5,730 nucleotides of DNA from Leptospirillum sp. GTDB taxonomy: Bacteria > Nitrospirota > Leptospirillia > Leptospirillales > Leptospirillaceae. Numbering within the stretch: the first letter of the stretch is position 1; every line of letters starts with the position of its first letter. The stretch covers positions 1-5,730 of the forward strand of contig DAHWKF010000009.1 of the NCBI GenBank assembly GCA_027343785.1. Reading direction: 5' to 3'. The notes under the pieces are model-generated. The model saw nothing but the letters and a program-made list of their open reading frames with translations. It searched no databases and had not been told where the DNA came from. The position numbers and the translations under genes were made by a program. Shown here piece after piece: positions 5,381 to 5,730 of the stretch.

Positions 5381-5408
5381 AAAAAAGGAGCCTTCGGGCT
5401 CCTTTTTT
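5381..5408 (+). terminator. Rho-independent terminator with UUCG tetraloop at the end of the bc operon
   Basis: A perfect 12-bp stem pairs 5381-5392 with 5397-5408 and is closed by C(TTCG)G, a very stable tetraloop. The T6 run forms the right arm's end, and the A run on the left (5380-5386) would give a U tract on the other strand, so it could work in both directions. It begins 20 bases after the tetraheme cytochrome stop and isolates the operon from the ABC gene. Confidence 0.95.
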
Positions 5409-5448
5409 GTTTATGTTTGTTTCTTTCAGTTTTTCAGGTAAAAAAAAC

Positions 5449-5730
5449 ATGATCAAAATCGAGAAACTGAAAAAAATATTTTCCACCTCAAATGGAAGAA
5501 GAATTGCTGTTAATGAAATTAACCTTTCCGTGGAAAAAGGGGAATTTTTTGCGTTGCTCGGTCCGAACGGCGCTGGAAAGACAACGACGATTTCAATTCT
5601 TTCGACAATATTGAAGCCATCGCAGGGAATGGTTACTGTCGATGGACTCGATGTTGTAAAATCACCGCATCTTGTCCGTCAAAAAATAGGCATCATCTTT
5701 CAGGACCCGAGTCTGGATGATCGCTTGTCG
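5449..5730 (+). CDS. ABC-2-type transporter ATP-binding protein (3' partial)
   Basis: The first 94 codons are present and the frame is open at the right edge. Walker A is GPNGAGKT (residues 38-45), and the Q-loop is at FQDPSLDD with Gln85. The layout and wording resemble the ATPase of DrrA/CcmA-type ABC-2 exporters, which drive export of drugs, lipids or polysaccharides from the cytoplasmic face; the substrate cannot be told. The signature motif, Walker B and any permease lie outside the window. The start ATG 5449 has only a weak AGG (5436-5438) ten bases upstream, in an A/T-rich stretch. The first 60 bases of the gene are noticeably A-rich compared with the bc genes. A strong terminator separates it from the bc operon, so it is probably an unrelated unit. 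No convincing promoter is seen in the 40 bases before it. Confidence 0.9.
   Translation, partial: MIKIEKLKKIFSTSNGRRIAVNEINLSVEKGEFFALLGPNGAGKTTTISILSTILKPSQGMVTVDGLDVVKSPHLVRQKIGIIFQDPSLDDRLS

Noticed and set aside
5409..5448. Promoter for the ABC ATPase in the A/T-rich gap
   Set aside because: The stretch is mostly T and A runs. No -35/-10 pair with acceptable spacing could be picked out with any confidence.

Overview
This 5.7 kb window is almost entirely occupied by a Rieske/cytochrome b (bc-type) quinol:electron-acceptor oxidoreductase locus, all on the + strand. Reading left to right: (1) the 3' part of a flavo-iron-sulfur oxidoreductase of the glutamate-synthase-small-subunit (GltD-like) family with a C-terminal two-cluster ferredoxin domain, open at the left edge; (2) a membrane-anchored Rieske [2Fe-2S] protein whose ATG overlaps the previous stop; (3) a strong intrinsic terminator; (4) a 134-base leader; (5) a b6-type cytochrome b; (6) a separate subunit-IV-like cytochrome b C-terminal protein; (7) a 72-residue single-helix membrane protein; (8) a membrane-anchored tetraheme cytochrome c whose ATG overlaps the previous stop; (9) a second strong terminator; and (10) the first 94 codons of an ABC-transporter ATPase, which looks unrelated and runs off the right edge.

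The split cytochrome b, the FCLGG cysteine and the 14/15 spacing of the haem-ligand histidines place the enzyme on the b6f-like side of the Rieske/cyt b family. No cytochrome f or c1 is visible; the electron-accepting c-type subunit is most likely the tetraheme protein. The Qo motif reads APWY instead of PEWY. Coding GC content looks intermediate. Together with the gene set, this suggests a chemolithotroph of the Nitrospirota, possibly Leptospirillum or a relative. That placement rests on remembered protein similarity and was not checked against any database.

The genes form two probable transcription units: oxidoreductase-Rieske, and petB-petD-small protein-tetraheme c. The working model is a quinone-oxidising (or, run in reverse, quinone-reducing) membrane complex in which cytochrome b and the Rieske protein exchange electrons with the tetraheme cytochrome on the outer face. 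The oxidoreductase would connect NAD(P)H or ferredoxin to the same system on the cytoplasmic side. In an organism living on a high-potential donor such as Fe(II) or nitrite, such an arrangement would suit energy-driven reverse electron flow to NAD(P)+ or ferredoxin. This linkage is inferred from gene order and cofactor motifs only.
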